Shown here: one piece after another, positions 1 to 13,300 of the stretch
Position numbering within the stretch: the first letter of the stretch is position 1
Layout: the number at the start of each line of letters is the position of its first letter
Source of the DNA: Owenia fusiformis
Lineage: Eukaryota > Annelida > Polychaeta > Sabellida > Oweniidae
Length of the DNA stretch: 64,000 nt
Direction of reading: 5' to 3'
NCBI GenBank assembly: GCA_903813345.2
Contig: CAIIXF020000001.1
Location: 23,205,915-23,269,914 of the forward strand
The notes under the pieces: model-generated
What the model was told of the DNA's origin: nothing
Database searches by the model: none
Seen by the model: the letters and a program-made list of their open reading frames with translations, nothing else
Translations under genes and position numbers: made by a program

Positions 1-721
1 AGTAACTGAACATCTATAGACCACAAGCCTTCTATATTCCCAAGTGATAAATTGCATATAATGATTTTAATGTACTATAGTTATCAATAAGGTTAAGGAT
101 AAGGGGCATCTTCACAATATATACATATACTGAGTTATACAAGAATGAACATGTACTTGTATTATATAATGACTGTAAATTACATGTATAGAAATCACAT
201 ATTCAAAAACACCCCCACCCAATAAGATGTTTTACAATGTTTTACAAAAATATCTCTTGTAGAAGACTATAATAAATATTGATTATCATATTTATATAAA
301 AGAGCATGCAAGAGAGAATGAAAGTGAATAATTATTAGAAGATCGAAGTTAGTTTTCTACAATTTGACTCTCTCCCTCCCCGTAAATGGTGTAGTATGTT
401 GGGGCGCAGCAAATTACGCAAACCCAAAACAAACCATACACAACAGTGCAACAAAACATGCAGCAAAACAAAGCCATGCTAATAGGCATCAGACTCACTG
501 TGACACAATTGAGTGCATCCTAACACATACACCTCTTGGTTAGCTTAGAACAACACAATCTAGCTGCATGTTCCAAAATAAAACATTTCATATCCTTAAG
601 CACAATATATAACAACTGGATGCAAGGAGGGAGCACAGGGATGGGGTTTGGAAATCAGATCATACGTATTGATGTTATGAATGATTTAGTAACTGTTATG
701 GACTGAGGGAAGGATATGGTA

Positions 722-985
722 CACTAAAACCTGTATAATGGAACACCTCTTTGTAAAGAACACCTCTTTGTAAGGAACACCTTTGAAATATGGATTTTTC
801 ACTGGAAATAATTCCTATTAACTAACATGTTTATGAGCTCTCTGTAAGGAACACCTCTCTACGTGAAACAGGTTTTAAAAGAGCCAAGTCCCATTGACTT
901 ACATGTAATGAACCCTCTTTGTGAGGAACCCTTGTCTATAAGGAATAAAAGTACTAAGGGTGTTCCATATACACAGGTTTTACTG
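722..985. mobile_element. pogo/mariner-type MITE (CAGTAAAACC termini), degraded
   Basis: The left end reads CACTAAAACCTGTATAATGG and the right end is its inverse, ending ACACAGGTTTTACTG. The interior is made of short repeats of the type GGAACACCTCTTTGTAA. TA precedes the left end, but the right-hand TA is lost. It shares termini with the copies at 41954 and 44597. Confidence 0.6.
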
Positions 986-1270
986 AAATTTGATTGGTCA
1001 ATTTTGTTAACTCTAGCATTTGTTAGTTTGTAGGATAACATTAAACCTAAAGTAGCAATGGAAATAATACAATTGAAATGGTACAAACAAGATAAGTTAA
1101 CACACACTAATTTGAATAAAAGAGTAGAATGCTATTATTTCAAAACTAAAGTTAGAAAAGGATCTATCTGCATGATGGTATCTAAAAATAATAAATGTTA
1201 TATTTTAATTGAACACACTTCACATATAAGACTAAATGCGCTACTCTCCATGTGAAAGGAAGGAATACAA

Positions 1271-1436
1271 GACATTAACATATAAAATGTCACCACCTGC
1301 CATTTTTTACAGATGCCAACCACTGAACAAGAATTGCCAAACATCAAACATAAAATGCTTGACACCAAAACAAACTGACAAAAAAAACATCCACAAAAAA
1401 GTTGGAGACTATGTCACCACTTATGGTGGTGACATA
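1271..1436 (+). mobile_element. Hairpin-ended (Helentron/pearl-like) element, short copy
   Basis: It starts ACATTAACAT...AATGTCACCACCTGCC and ends with the near-perfect hairpin GTCACCACTTATGGTGGTGAC. The start thus repeats the hairpin stem (TGTCACCACC) as a subterminal inverted motif. The middle has GTTGGAGACTATG. At least eight related copies or fragments occur in the window. The assignment to Helentron-like elements is inference. Confidence 0.6.
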
Positions 1437-2389
1437 CAAAAAAGAAAAAACATGATTGTGCCAGATACATGTACATTCATCTCATGTTCTAACATATTAT
1501 CATACACACTAGACTTTCTACACTATAATGCACATTGCAGACAAAATCAAAATAAGAACAACATTCTTATTATCATATGGAAGAAACTCAAATCATTAAA
1601 AGGGCTATACAAGTAAAAACCTTTTCTAACAATAGGGTTGTACAGGTAAGAAATCTGAGTCACCAAAATGGCTATACAAGAAAAAATAAGAAATCCATTT
1701 AAAATATTGAGGATTGTTTTCCATTAGATTTGTCTATCAAAAATCACAGATTTGCAGCGCTGCGAATCAATGATTGAAGTCAAAATAATGGGCAAAATTA
1801 ATGGACATTACTTCGGCCCGTTTTCCTTAATCGCATTTAGACAAATTCAATCGAATAGATTTGGTTTTGTATGTGATTGCTTTTTGTAGAGATTAGAGGA
1901 TTGCCAGCGGTTATTTGCCATCCTGTCAGTATTGTCTGTAATTACTCCTCAAAACATTTGTATTCAATGAAACTTCTAAATTAGATATTTCACTATTGTT
2001 TGGTAGTCATGGATCATGCAATATAGCGGAATAAACATTGGGAAAAAGGCTGAAAGCAGTTGTAATCTATTTTAATGGAATTAGCACGTAATCTGTATAC
2101 TCTATCACAGGTATATATAAACTTAAAATTTTTTCTAAAACATTTTTATAAGACACATACATGAACTTCCCAAATCTATGATTCATTATATCCTCACAAT
2201 GACCTATGTCACAACAAATTGCATTTGAGATACATTTGAGTTATGTCCAATGGGTAATGGGACATTTATCAACTGAACTTCTCCAGACTCATTGGTAAAT
2301 CTCCTTGGCACAAATGAGAATAAGTATTGTTCATTATTCTTGTCACTATTATCAAGCAGACCTATACTAGCTGATTTGATATCCAATTT

Positions 2390-2534
2390 TTATGTCACCA
2401 CAATAAGTGGTGACATATTGTTACAGTCTTCAAATTTTTATGGTGGTTGATGTTCATCGGTTGGTGTCTGGAGTTTGGTGTTCAGTAACAAATCTGTAAC
2501 AAATGGTGAGTGGTGACATTTTGCATGTTAATGA
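2390..2534 (-). mobile_element. Hairpin-ended (Helentron/pearl-like) element, inverted copy
   Basis: Same family as 1271-1436 but on the minus strand. The hairpin GTCACCACAATAAGTGGTGAC is at 2394-2414, and the start motif appears inverted as GGTGACATTTTGCATGTTAATG at the right end. Confidence 0.6.
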
Positions 2535-2698
2535 GGCCTTGTTATTATTGACTTAAATTAGTATGATTTTAATTATGCTTTCTTAATTGAATTCCAAATT
2601 ACTTTAGGGTTAAAGATACATTAAATAATTTTTAATCATTCGGTTCCAGATAAAAAATAATTTTTTAATTAATGGTTATTGTAAAATTAAATGTGATA

Positions 2699-2790
2699 AA
2701 GTCGAGACTCAAAGTGAGGCTCTCTATGCAGTCGAGACTTAAAGTGAGGTTCTCTATGCAGTCGAGACTTAAAGTGAGGCTCTGTAGGCA
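2699..2790. repeat. 30-bp tandem repeat, three copies
   Basis: The unit GTCGAGACTTAAAGTGAGGC plus TCTCTATGCA is repeated three times with few changes. Confidence 0.85.
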
Positions 2791-3194
2791 GTTGAGACAA
2801 ACATCTCCAAACATCTCATTTTATAATTACTTTTTTTATTAAATAAAATAAAGCTTATCCAATTCAATCAGCAAGTTGATAAAATAGAACTTACCCCAGA
2901 TGATCCAGTTAATAAGTAATTTCTTTCATTTTTTACTGTAATCAATGGGTATAAATACCTCACTATGTTTGATTCCTTTGGGTCTAATAAGGACCTGGAA
3001 TGGTTAAGAGAGACGATCTTTTATCAAACAGCAGCCACTAATTCAGGCCAGCAGCTGTTTTTATTCTCAGAAGTATCAATAATTCTCTTTTTGTATCTAT
3101 ATTGAGCTGAATGGATCACCGGACAGAGAGTATATATATTGTATTGTATATTATGACTTACTTACTGAAAATACCCAAGAAGAACAATCTGTAA

Positions 3195-3365
3195 TTACCC
3201 TAGGGACGCTCGTCCGGAGAGGTGTAGTGTAACGAGCCAGATACTAGACACGAAAGGGAGTGTGATGAATTCAATAACCCATGCGGGAATTGAACCAAAG
3301 ACCCTCCACTCCAAAGCCTGACACTCTACCGCTTAAGCCAAAGGGGCTAGCCATTACAGCTAGGC
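3195..3365 (-). mobile_element. tRNA-derived SINE
   Basis: Read on the minus strand, a box A-like TGGCTTAAGCGG (3340-3329) and a box B-like GGTTCAATTCC (3296-3286) are spaced 32 bases apart, as in an RNA polymerase III internal promoter. The tRNA-like 5' part lacks a convincing full cloverleaf. It is followed by an unrelated body containing CTAGACACGAAAGGGAG read on the plus strand. This fits a tRNA-derived SINE rather than a functional tRNA. The borders are approximate. Confidence 0.6.
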
Positions 3366-4122
3366 TACAGCAACGACTTGCTATCAGGGTCATGTTTTGA
3401 CAAACCTTTTTAAAGGATTTTTGCTTGTGCACTTAGATGTTTCTTTTCCTTGTCATGTCTTGTTATTAACTCTTTTATTGTTCCCTTTGTGGCACTTGCA
3501 TGTAATATTTACTTCACTAATTAATTTAATGTTGAGCTACGATAACCCTACAACAGAGAGAGTAACATTCAGTGCATATGCTTCAGGAAAATGCTTGAAC
3601 AATTGCATGTACTCTATGTATAGATCATTTGTATCAATCAAAATAACACATTAAATATTAACATCTACATGGTTTGGCTTTTGAGATATGCTACACTGAT
3701 TGATCTGCGGTAATAACTAGAATGTTTCAATGTATCATGGTTTGTTCCCATATACAAGTTTGAATCTCTATGGTACTTTAATTACCATAAACCTTTCCAA
3801 TGATATATATATTATTCATTGTTTGTAGCGTTATAAGACCAATCTAAGGTCAATCTATCTCCAGGTTACTTGTTCAACATAACTTTCTATTCAATTCTCA
3901 TTGATACCACACATATTAATCTCAACCATTAATTATTAATCCAAGGTGTCTCACGACACTTGTAGTGTTATAGAATACAACATTGTAATTTCAATTTGCT
4001 TGTTTTGGTTTTGTTTGGTATTTAACTCTTTATTATAATTTCATCAGATGTAACTTTAATTAAAGATATAACAACAAAAGACAAGACATTATTATGACAA
4101 AATTGGTCAAATTGAAGCAATT

Positions 4123-4385
4123 GTTAGATGGTTTAATTCCAATGGTTTGAGAGTTTAATTTCAATGGCTTGATAGTTTAATTTCAATGGTTTTTTGATAG
4201 TTTAATTTCAATGGTTTCATTTTCATTTCAATGGTTTGATAGTTTAATTTCAATGGTTTAATTCCAATGGTTTGATAGTTAAATTTCAATGGTTAGATGG
4301 TTTAATTCCAATTGTTTGATAGTTTAATTTCAATGGTTTGATAGTTAAATTTCAATGGTTTGATAGTTTCATTACAATGGTTTTA
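4123..4385. repeat. About 22-bp AT-rich minisatellite
   Basis: Imperfect repeats of AATTTCAATGGTTTGATAGT plus TT, some units shortened. No coding content. Confidence 0.85.
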
Positions 4386-5564
4386 CTTTGTTATTTCAAA
4401 AAATTGTAGCTTCAAATATTCCTTACATTTCAAGTTTGTTTTAAGAGTGACAGAGCAAACTGATAAATAGTTTAGGGGATAAGAATTGACACAAATCTCT
4501 GCTATGCAATCAGTTCTCAGAGTCACTGTGATATGAGGTGTCAATCACTGAGAAATAGTCATCTAACATTTGAACTATTGCAAAATATCACAAATTATCA
4601 GCTTTTATGTTGGGCTGATGGGGTCATCTAGTAAGATATAATGGATGATGGATGTACTTTATCAAAGTAATTAAAGTACTAAATGATTCTTTATGTTAAC
4701 ACATTGCAAAAAATAAAGAGTTGAGGTTATCTCTTCTAAAAAGTATGAATGCACGTCACTGTCGTTTAGCCCTAATATAGATCCCTAAGTTAGCAGATTC
4801 ACTTACCATGAAAAATAGTAGTAAGTGCATGCATTATGATACCCATTAATAACATCTTTCTCGTAATATTCTAAAGAGGAACTGATACAATTAGGCTGTC
4901 GTATCTCACGGCAGTATAAGTGCATATGTATATATGTTAAGGATATCCTATGATTTTGAGTGATATCATTTTTATCCATGAGTCGATATCACTTTTTCCA
5001 TGCATTTGAAAAGTATCATAAATAAACTGACATGCTATCATACAGATTTGACCTCAAATCTATTGAAAGCCCATGATTAATTAACCTTCAATCATTTTAA
5101 TGCTCTGATCAATTATTAAAGGAAGAATTAAATTCCAAAAGCTTCATTTCTCATTGATTCTGACATGAACAAGACTTATTAAGCTACACAACAGGAACAT
5201 ATCTTTGCCATTTTCCCTCTATTTACTATAAGCCATCTACATTCTATAAATCGACTTGCACGGCCATGAACCTTGCCAACGATGGGACACGTTAATCTCT
5301 CGGACTGTCAGATGAGAATATTGCATGAAAACAAAGCATTTACTGGCACCCATATGTGATAATAACTTGCATACAAGATATATTGTGTTAATCTCGCAAA
5401 GAACTAATCAATGACATTAAAGTGCAATGTCCCACCAATATTTTAGCTTTACTATGTTTAGTTGTAGTATATTTCATTGAAGGATTGTGAATCTTTTACA
5501 AAAGTGATACATCTCGTATAATGACTACTATACACTTGTCCATTCTATATTTCCCCCATTGTAT

Positions 5565-5670
5565 GCTTGCTAATTTTACGCTTGCCCATTCTATGCTTGT
5601 CCATTCTATGCTTGTCCATTCTATGCTTGCCCATTCTATGCTTGCCCATTCTATGCTTGCCCATTCTATA
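5565..5670. repeat. 15-bp minisatellite
   Basis: About seven copies of CTTGCCCATTCTATG, some with TTGTCC. The unit length is a multiple of three, which keeps reading frames open on both strands; these are not genes. Confidence 0.85.
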
Positions 5671-6025
5671 CTAGTAGACCGAATGATAAATATACGAATA
5701 TATAGTCGAACCATATGGCAAAATTAGTTCCTAAACTACCTCTCTAAGTAACAATTCTTTTGATACTAATGTCTTCATATGTGGAATAAGGGTCATGTTA
5801 AATTGTCATATCTATTCAGATATTAGAACTTAAAACTCTGTGCCCATGGTAACTACCAGTCCAAATCCTGTTTTAATTCAGGTTAAACTAATTTAGTTGC
5901 ATATTACACCAAATACTCGTAAATATTTCATGAGGGCTAGTACGATTGATTAATAATTTACACAAGCAGGTTATTTGTCAGCACGACTCAGGGATAAAGC
6001 ATCAACTCTCTACTCATCTATAACT

Positions 6026-6470
6026 AGGCATTAACATGCAAATGTCATCACCTGCCATTTGTTACAGATGCCAAACACCAACCGCTGAACATGGTCCCAA
6101 AAAGTCATCACCTGCCATTTGTTACAGATACCAAACACCAACCGCTGAACATGGTCCCCAAAAATGTCATTACCTGCCATTTGTTACAGATACCAAACAC
6201 CAACCGCTGAACATGGTCCCCAAAAATGTCATTACCTGCCATTTGTTACAAATGCCAAACACCAACCGCTGAACATGGTCCCCAAAAATGTCATTACCTG
6301 CCATTTGTTACAGATACCAAACACCAACCGCTGAACATGGTCCCCAAAAATGTCATCACCTGCCATTTGTTACAAATGCCAAACGCCAACCGCTGAACAC
6401 TGTCCACAAAAAAGTTGAAGACTGGAGAGTTCATGAATATGTCTCCATGTCTGGCGGTGACATAAAAATG
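6026..6470 (+). mobile_element. Hairpin-ended element with an internal 62-bp array
   Basis: It starts GGCATTAACATGCAAATGTC and ends GTTGAAGACTGG...TGGCGGTGACATAAAAATG. Between these, about six 62-bp units (TGCCATTTGTTACAGATACC ... CCGCTGAACATGGTCCCCAA) are tandem copies of the element's own 5' part. Confidence 0.7.
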
Positions 6471-7084
6471 AAAACTACGCAGAATATACTGCAAGCTACA
6501 TATATATGAGGCCATTTGATCGTCCAGCTTAGAGGCAATTTGCGAGAAGATACGCTGCGATATGTCCTTATTTGCAAGCAGCATGGGGTATGCGCCATGG
6601 ATGATAGGCCTATTATGCATGTACAACATGTTAGATGGGGAAAAATTGGTAATCAATGAACTGAAGCATACAAATACTAATTCTTGCAATTTTCCTTTCA
6701 CAATTCTAGAGTATGGCTATTATACACCTACATGGTGACAGGTCACAAGCAATTTATTATTTTTCTTAATAAATAAAAGAAATCACACAGCTATGAGGAT
6801 GCATACCTGACAAAAATTAACAATAAAATAAGAGGTTGATATTCTATACCTTTAGCTATATTCTGTTCCCAGCTGACCCCTTATAGCCAGCTTTCAACAA
6901 GAGTGGATGGCTCAGAATTTTTCAAAACTCATAAAACGTTAGAAATTTTTTTACTTAGTCAATATGTATTTATGCTTTTGGTAAATTCCCAGAAACCTAA
7001 ATACACATGTAAATAAGTAAACTTTTTTTCCATTTAAGATAATAAAAAAGGAAAGGTTTGCATCATGAGCTCCTCCTAGTACAA

Positions 7085-7360
7085 AGTGCTATAGTCTTGC
7101 TTCAAGACCATGGACACCCCTTCTGTTGTTGTTGAAATGGAGTGGGGGGGGGGTGTGGTCTTGAGGCAAGACTACAAGGAGTAAGCTTGATGAACATTTG
7201 GGGGTGAAATACTAAGCTAAAGGTACAGCTAGACATCAACCAAATAAATAGCATAAATGCATAGTCTTGTATCAATGCTATGGCCACTTACTCCCCTAGA
7301 TCTATTTCTATGTTGTGAGAGAATGAGGGGGGGGGCAACATGGAGGTTTGATGCAAGACT
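7085..7360. repeat. Inverted-repeat region with poly-G tracts
   Basis: AGTCTTGCTTCAAGACCATGG at 7091-7111 faces GTGGTCTTGAGGCAAGACTA at about 7155. A related, weaker pair (AGTCTTGTATCAATGC and GATGCAAGACTCG) follows at 7263-7360. Both flank G-runs of 7-9 bases. Probably MITE remnants. Confidence 0.45.
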
Positions 7361-8105
7361 CGTATTAATAAATGCCCAGGGTAGTGTACAATGCATTGTT
7401 AGTTCTAGCTAATGGAATATATCTGCTCACTAGACTCGACAATCCACCCACCTGCCACCTGTGAAAGAGGGGTTCCTTGGCAAATTACCAGAGCTAAAGA
7501 GAAAGAATTAAAATTCTATTTTAGACACGCAGCGCCTTGAAGAAGCTTTGCATTAACATTAAAACCCCTAACTCATCTGATCAAATTATAAAACAAAAAT
7601 TTTATTTCTTTTTTTGTGTTTTTATAATAAGTAGAGTTCAAAGTTAGTTTAAAAATTAATAATTAATAAAAGGAGAAATGGAGTCCAAATATGGTAATTG
7701 ATTATATGATTTAGCAAGGTATGTACAAGCCAAAGATTTCTCATTTTTATGAGATGAATAATATGGGCTTTCTTTGTCCCTAGAGTGACCCAAAACTGCA
7801 ACACTCTCATCACAAGAGTGTTGCATTATTTGGGACTCACCCTGTATATTGGCTTGTCAACTGTAGGATTCTATTACATTAATAGGGACCTCTAGGGAAG
7901 AATTCCTCAATTTAAAGAGCACTGGGATCATACTGATAATGCAAGCACTTTGTTCAGGATCATGACCCACCAAATGAATGTTTGTGATCATGACCTACCT
8001 AATGGAAGTTTGTGAAGATTTTCGTTGAAGTTTTGACCCACTGCCAGCGCTACAAAATATAATGAAATACTTCTCAACATAATACTAAAAACATTTATTT
8101 CAACA

Positions 8106-9243
8106 AGGCATTAACATGACAAAATGTCACCACCTAAAACAATTTGGTCAATTTAAAGCAAGCTGGAAAATACCTTTTGACCTTAAGAAGGTTTTTGAAG
8201 ATTTGAGCTTCTGGGATCTTGTAGATGATTTTGAAAAAAGAAATTGTTCAATCTGAAGCAAGTTGAAAAAATACCTCTTTGACTTTTTTTGACATTGAGA
8301 AGGTCATTGAAGGTCAAATGTCAAATGAAAGTCAGATTTGAACTTCTGAGAACATGTAGATGATTTTGAAAAAGAAATTAAGTAAATTTGAAGCAAGTTG
8401 AAAAAAGACCTTTTTGACCTTGAAAAGGTCATTGAAGGTCAAATGTCAAATCTAAAGTCAGATTTGAACTTCTGAGAACATGTAGATGATTTTGAAAAAA
8501 AAATTAGTCAATTAGAAGCAAGTTGAAAAAAGACCTTTTTGACCTTGAAAAGGTCATTGAAGGTCAAAGGTCAAATCTAAAGTCAGATTTGAACTTCTGA
8601 GAACTTGTAAAGTCAAATTTGAACTTCTGAAAAGATGTAGATGATTTTGAAAAAAAAATTTGGTCAATTTGAAGCAAGTTGAAAACAGACCTTTTTGACC
8701 TTTTTCGACCTTGAGAAGGTCATAAAAGGTCAAATCTAAAGTCAGATTTGAATTTCTGAGAACACGTAGATGATTTTGAAAAAAAAATTTAGTCAATTTG
8801 AAGCAAGTTGAAAACAGACCTTTTTGACCTTTTTTGACCTTGAGAAGGTCATTGAAGGTCAAATGTCAAATCTAAAGTCAGATTAGAAGGTCAAATGTCA
8901 AATCTAAAGTCAAATCTAAAGTCAGATTTGAATTTCTGAGAACATGTAGATGATTTTGAAAAAAAATTTAGTCAATGTGAAGCAAGTTGAAAAAAGACCT
9001 TTTTGACCTTGAGAAGGTCATTGAAGGTCAAATGTCAAATCTAAAGTCAGATTTGAACTTCTGAGAACATGTAGATGATTTAGAAAAAAATTGAAGTCAG
9101 TCTAAACAGTATTTGTTAAGTTATAGGAAGTTGTAAGAAATTGTTACAGACGCCGGACGCCGGACGCCGGACGCCAACCTCCAACCGTCGTCGCAAAAAA
9201 ACGGAGACCATAACAATATGTCACCACTTTTGGTGGTGACATA
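8106..9243 (+). mobile_element. Hairpin-ended element with an internal ~126-bp array
   Basis: It starts GGCATTAACATGACAAAATG plus TCACCACC and ends with the hairpin GTCACCACTTTTGGTGGTGAC. Inside are about seven units of roughly 126 bp (AACATGTAGATGATTTTGAA ... GACCTTTTTGACCTTGAGAA), then a short GACGCCG array just before the 3' end. It has the same termini as the elements at 6026 and 21998 but a completely different satellite. Confidence 0.75.
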
Positions 9244-9685
9244 ATAGCTTTACTGGAACAACATAAGATGACGCATGACTGACTATGACTTAACCAAATA
9301 CATGTAAGTAGTCATTTTCCAAAAAGAAAAGTTACATGTATTGACTTGGACTAACAGATATTTGCCATGGTAGCCTAGATTTTTTAATAGAGCCTATGGC
9401 ATAGTATCACCTTTTTTTAAACTTTTTCTCTAGATTAAGACTCTTTTATAAAACCAGGCTGTATGATCTGTATATTGCTATATGGCATCATCTGTATGTA
9501 TGGTTATAAATTCCTATTGGACAATTACGGCAAAGCGGCCACTGAACTCCAGCTAAATTCCCCCATGTTGGGATACTGGAAAGTATAGAACCCCATTGCT
9601 CATGTATCATCATCTAAAATCATTAGCTGCATACAAATAATTATTTAATGTGATACTAGACGTGAGACAATGAATAACTCAATCT

Positions 9686-10392
9686 CACACCGGAATAGCC
9701 TGACAACGGTAAAGTCAGATACCCTAAAGTCAGATACCGTTGTCACAAATGGCGGACATAACCATCGCTTCAATTGGATTTTCATGAACTGTATGTTTAA
9801 TAGAGCGACTAGATTAAATTCCTTTGGTACAGCAATCACTCAAAGTGTTTTTCTACTGATCATATAGTTAAATTACTTAAATATGTTCTACCTTCAAAAT
9901 AAAGGCTTTAATTTTACCAATCGGAATATGACACAGGACAATGGATAATGTATAAATGACAACAGTAGGTGTGGGTCAAATGAGATGTAAATTTGAGGTG
10001 ACAACAGTAATATTTGACAATGGTATATGTAAAGACAACGGTAAAGTGTCTATTTACCGTTGTCATTTTCCTATGTTCCAATGCAATACATCCACCATAG
10101 TCCGTTGTCACATCTTACCATATGCCGTTGTCTTTGTAAATTATTTCAAATTCAGATTCCGTTGTCATTGACGATATCGAAGACGCTATATTGTGGCGAT
10201 TCACGACCCCATTTGATAGAAATTGGGATTTCATATAATACATCATCACACGAGCTTAACACATGCACAGAATTAGCGACGACAAAGTCCCATGAAACGA
10301 GGACCAAGAGATTAAAGAGTTGAAGTAACGGTTATGTCTGCCATTTGTGACAACGGTATCTGACTTTACCATTGTCAGGCTATTCCGGTGTG
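9686..10392. mobile_element. CACACCGG-family TIR element, copy 1
   Basis: Inverted termini start CACACCGGAATAGCCTGACA and extend about 55-60 bases (through AACGGTAAAGTCAGATACCG). The 5-bp direct repeat AATCT flanks it (9681-9685, 10393-10397). The interior repeats CCGTTGTC motifs in both orientations and encodes nothing. A second copy lies at 47717-48219. The superfamily is uncertain; a CAC start with a 5-6 bp duplication is Transib-like, but other groups are possible. Confidence 0.8.
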
Positions 10393-10397
10393 AATCT

Positions 10398-13300
10398 GAA
10401 GCCCCTACATAAAATACATTAAACAATCCATTAAGTTAAACACATTGCAATTGGCAATGCCCTAAAAATACAATCATCAACCTCAACCAGTGTTCTCCCA
10501 AGGAGTTTAGTTTTTCTAAAGTAGGTCAGAATTTATCGATTTCAGTTCCGACCAAAATAGCAGAATAAGTGATTTCTCCAAAAAATTAAAGCAATAATAA
10601 TAGGAGTAGAGCTAAAATGTAACATTCCTAGCGCAAGGAAATATTAGAGTTTTCATTTAGCTTCCAGAGAGACAAAGCAAGTAATGATCACCAGGACTAC
10701 AATATTAAATAAGAGAATGACCATGAGCATGTACTGGCCAATATCATCGACGTCCCTGGAGAACTGGGCATCTAAATTAGTGGCATCTGCGGATCTTCTT
10801 CAACTATCATCTATTATAATTGGACGTCTGGCTATCACATTCTTTAATAATACATCACGTCCTAAGCACAATTTGAAACCATCAACAGAAATATTAATAC
10901 ATGCAATAATTAAATGTATATAGACATCCATCAGCTAACTTTTATTTGCAGGTTCTGAAAAAAACAACGTATCAGGATGTTGTTGATATCGTAGAAAGAG
11001 TTTTAGAAACTGAACTATTATGATCATGTTTTTCATAGTCAGGGTACACAGGTTAGGCACCATTGAAACAATACCTACAAATGACACAACACAAAATCCA
11101 CCATAGATGAACAGGTTACAAGGACTTATTCTTGTAACAGTTTTTCTTTGTAACCAGTACATCCCCAGTGGCCATAACATCAAAGGTTAGTGCATAAATG
11201 TATTTCTACAAGGAGCACTAACAGTACATGTAGGTACAATATACAATGTCAGTACAATATACAATAAACAATAATCAACAATGCAAGATACATTGAGCCC
11301 TTAGCAGAAAGTTGGTGCTATACATGTACTGAATAATTACAAAGGATCACAATGGATTACAATTTCTGATCTCTAGCTAATAAGTGCTCTCTAAATTATA
11401 CATCATTACCATTCATGAAAGTAAGAATATTTTCTCTCTGTGACATTTAAAACATCAGAGGATCCTAAAGAGTCCTAATAAATAGTTAGTCCAGTAATGC
11501 TATAGTGAGTTGTAAGTTGTAAGTTGACCTACCTGTACTGTATCAATGTGCTCATGTTCCGTCCCCTATTTGAAGAGTCATCTGGCGCTATCTTGGAAAA
11601 TATATCTGGCTAGCTAGAGGATCAGGTGGTGTTTCCTTCCTTACCTAGAAATAGAGTAGTAATACATGTAGATGACAATTGATACAAGATGTATATGACA
11701 GCTCCTATGGATTGGAGGGCGACAGGAATGGCAGTGGGATAAAGGTACCTACTAGAAAAAAGGAAAAATTGGCATATTTAGACCAATTTTGGTCTGAATT
11801 GTGAAAATGAGAATTTTGCACCCACTTGAGAAAAAATCACTTGAGAAAAAGATCACTGCTATTATTTACTTAAACTCTTAAATCAAACTATAATGCCAGA
11901 TAATTTTGTCTAAAATTTCACTATAATTCAAAATTCAATACAATTATTTTGATTTGATGCTAGATCATGTTCTACATTCAATGGCTGATTTTATTGATCA
12001 GAATAATATAATGTTAGGATAATCCTTCACCCTGAATTCTATCTTGCATTAATTTATAATAAATGCCTTTCATTGAAAAGATTACTATGTGATAAATCAA
12101 ATCTACAAAGCAGAGCTACAAAGAGTGTTTATGACAGACGTAACATTCCAGGTGCTCTGCAGTTCTGCAAAAATCAATAAGCCATTTAGGATGAAAAGGG
12201 ATATATACCCTGAATCCATCAGTTAGAAAACTACATTCTGAGTACAACCATGGGCATTTGATAGATTGAAAACCCATGCAACAACCAAACATTTTATAGG
12301 TTGTTGTTTAATTTGCTCATCCAACCATCTTTGTACGAGACATGCCCTGATTGGCTACCTGAGTTCAAAGGTTATCCCTTAAATAAGAGTTGAGATCAAC
12401 CACTCTTGATCTTACAAAGAGTAAGGTGACATCACCTCTCAACAAGTGAAACATGTTTGAGTCACTAAGGACCAAGTGTCAATATTTTCAATAAATAATT
12501 GAAGAATCGTTGCATGTTTGTATTCCCGATGAATGTGTCATTTCCCTAAAAACATCAGATAAATCAGTGAATCATTACATTTCAACCTTACCGTCATATC
12601 AGCAATTATTGAAGGCAGCCATATTTTATCATTTTATACCCCGCTGAGAATTTACAAAAACAGGGTTTACAGGTTATTGTTAATACGAAGCAAAAGCACA
12701 AAGGGTTTCAAAAAATCAATGTCTATAATATATCAGTAGATCATGACCACCCGATAACAGAAACACACTCGACAAAGAGAACCAATCAGAAGAACAACTC
12801 GAGCCTGAGAGAATGTGAATGCCAGGTGAAAATTAATAATTCCCTCATAAATGTAAACACTTCAGAGAGCACCTAGGTCTTTCGGTGACTTGCATGTCCA
12901 ACATGAAACACTGCTTCAACCAAAAATTGATTTCTCAACAACAGCAAATACCACATTTTATGCTGAACAATTACCCTCCCAGAGGCATTAAAGGCATATA
13001 TACAGAATCAATTTTCTTCAACATTGTAAAGCTGAGCTAGGTACAAACATGTGATGCTTTGTTCTAGCCATTTTGCGAACCTCGCAAAACCATTGTTTTA
13101 AAGAGGATTGCTGGATTTGGTATCCATATGATGACAGTTGAACAAATAATAAGTTAACATCCTTCAGAATTAATGAGAATAAGTTGAATCGAAAATAAAA
13201 CTGATTATTCCCCGTTGTCAATCATTTATTTATTACCAAAGCTCGGGTTTGACATATTCTTGCTATATTACAATCTATATATTCTCCAATAGAACTGAAG

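Noticed and set aside
6036-6701. Open frames of repeated CHLPFVTDTKHQ type and a 135-codon minus frame
   Set aside because: They follow the 62-bp array and flank of a hairpin-ended element; no family resemblance.
10935-11183. Hydrophobic minus-strand frame (PLGMYWLQRKTV...GGFCVVSFVG)
   Set aside because: I considered a C-terminal sideroflexin-like exon, but the match is too loose and the expected proline/cysteine landmarks are absent. Its apparent start is a TTG and no acceptor fits. Left unassigned.
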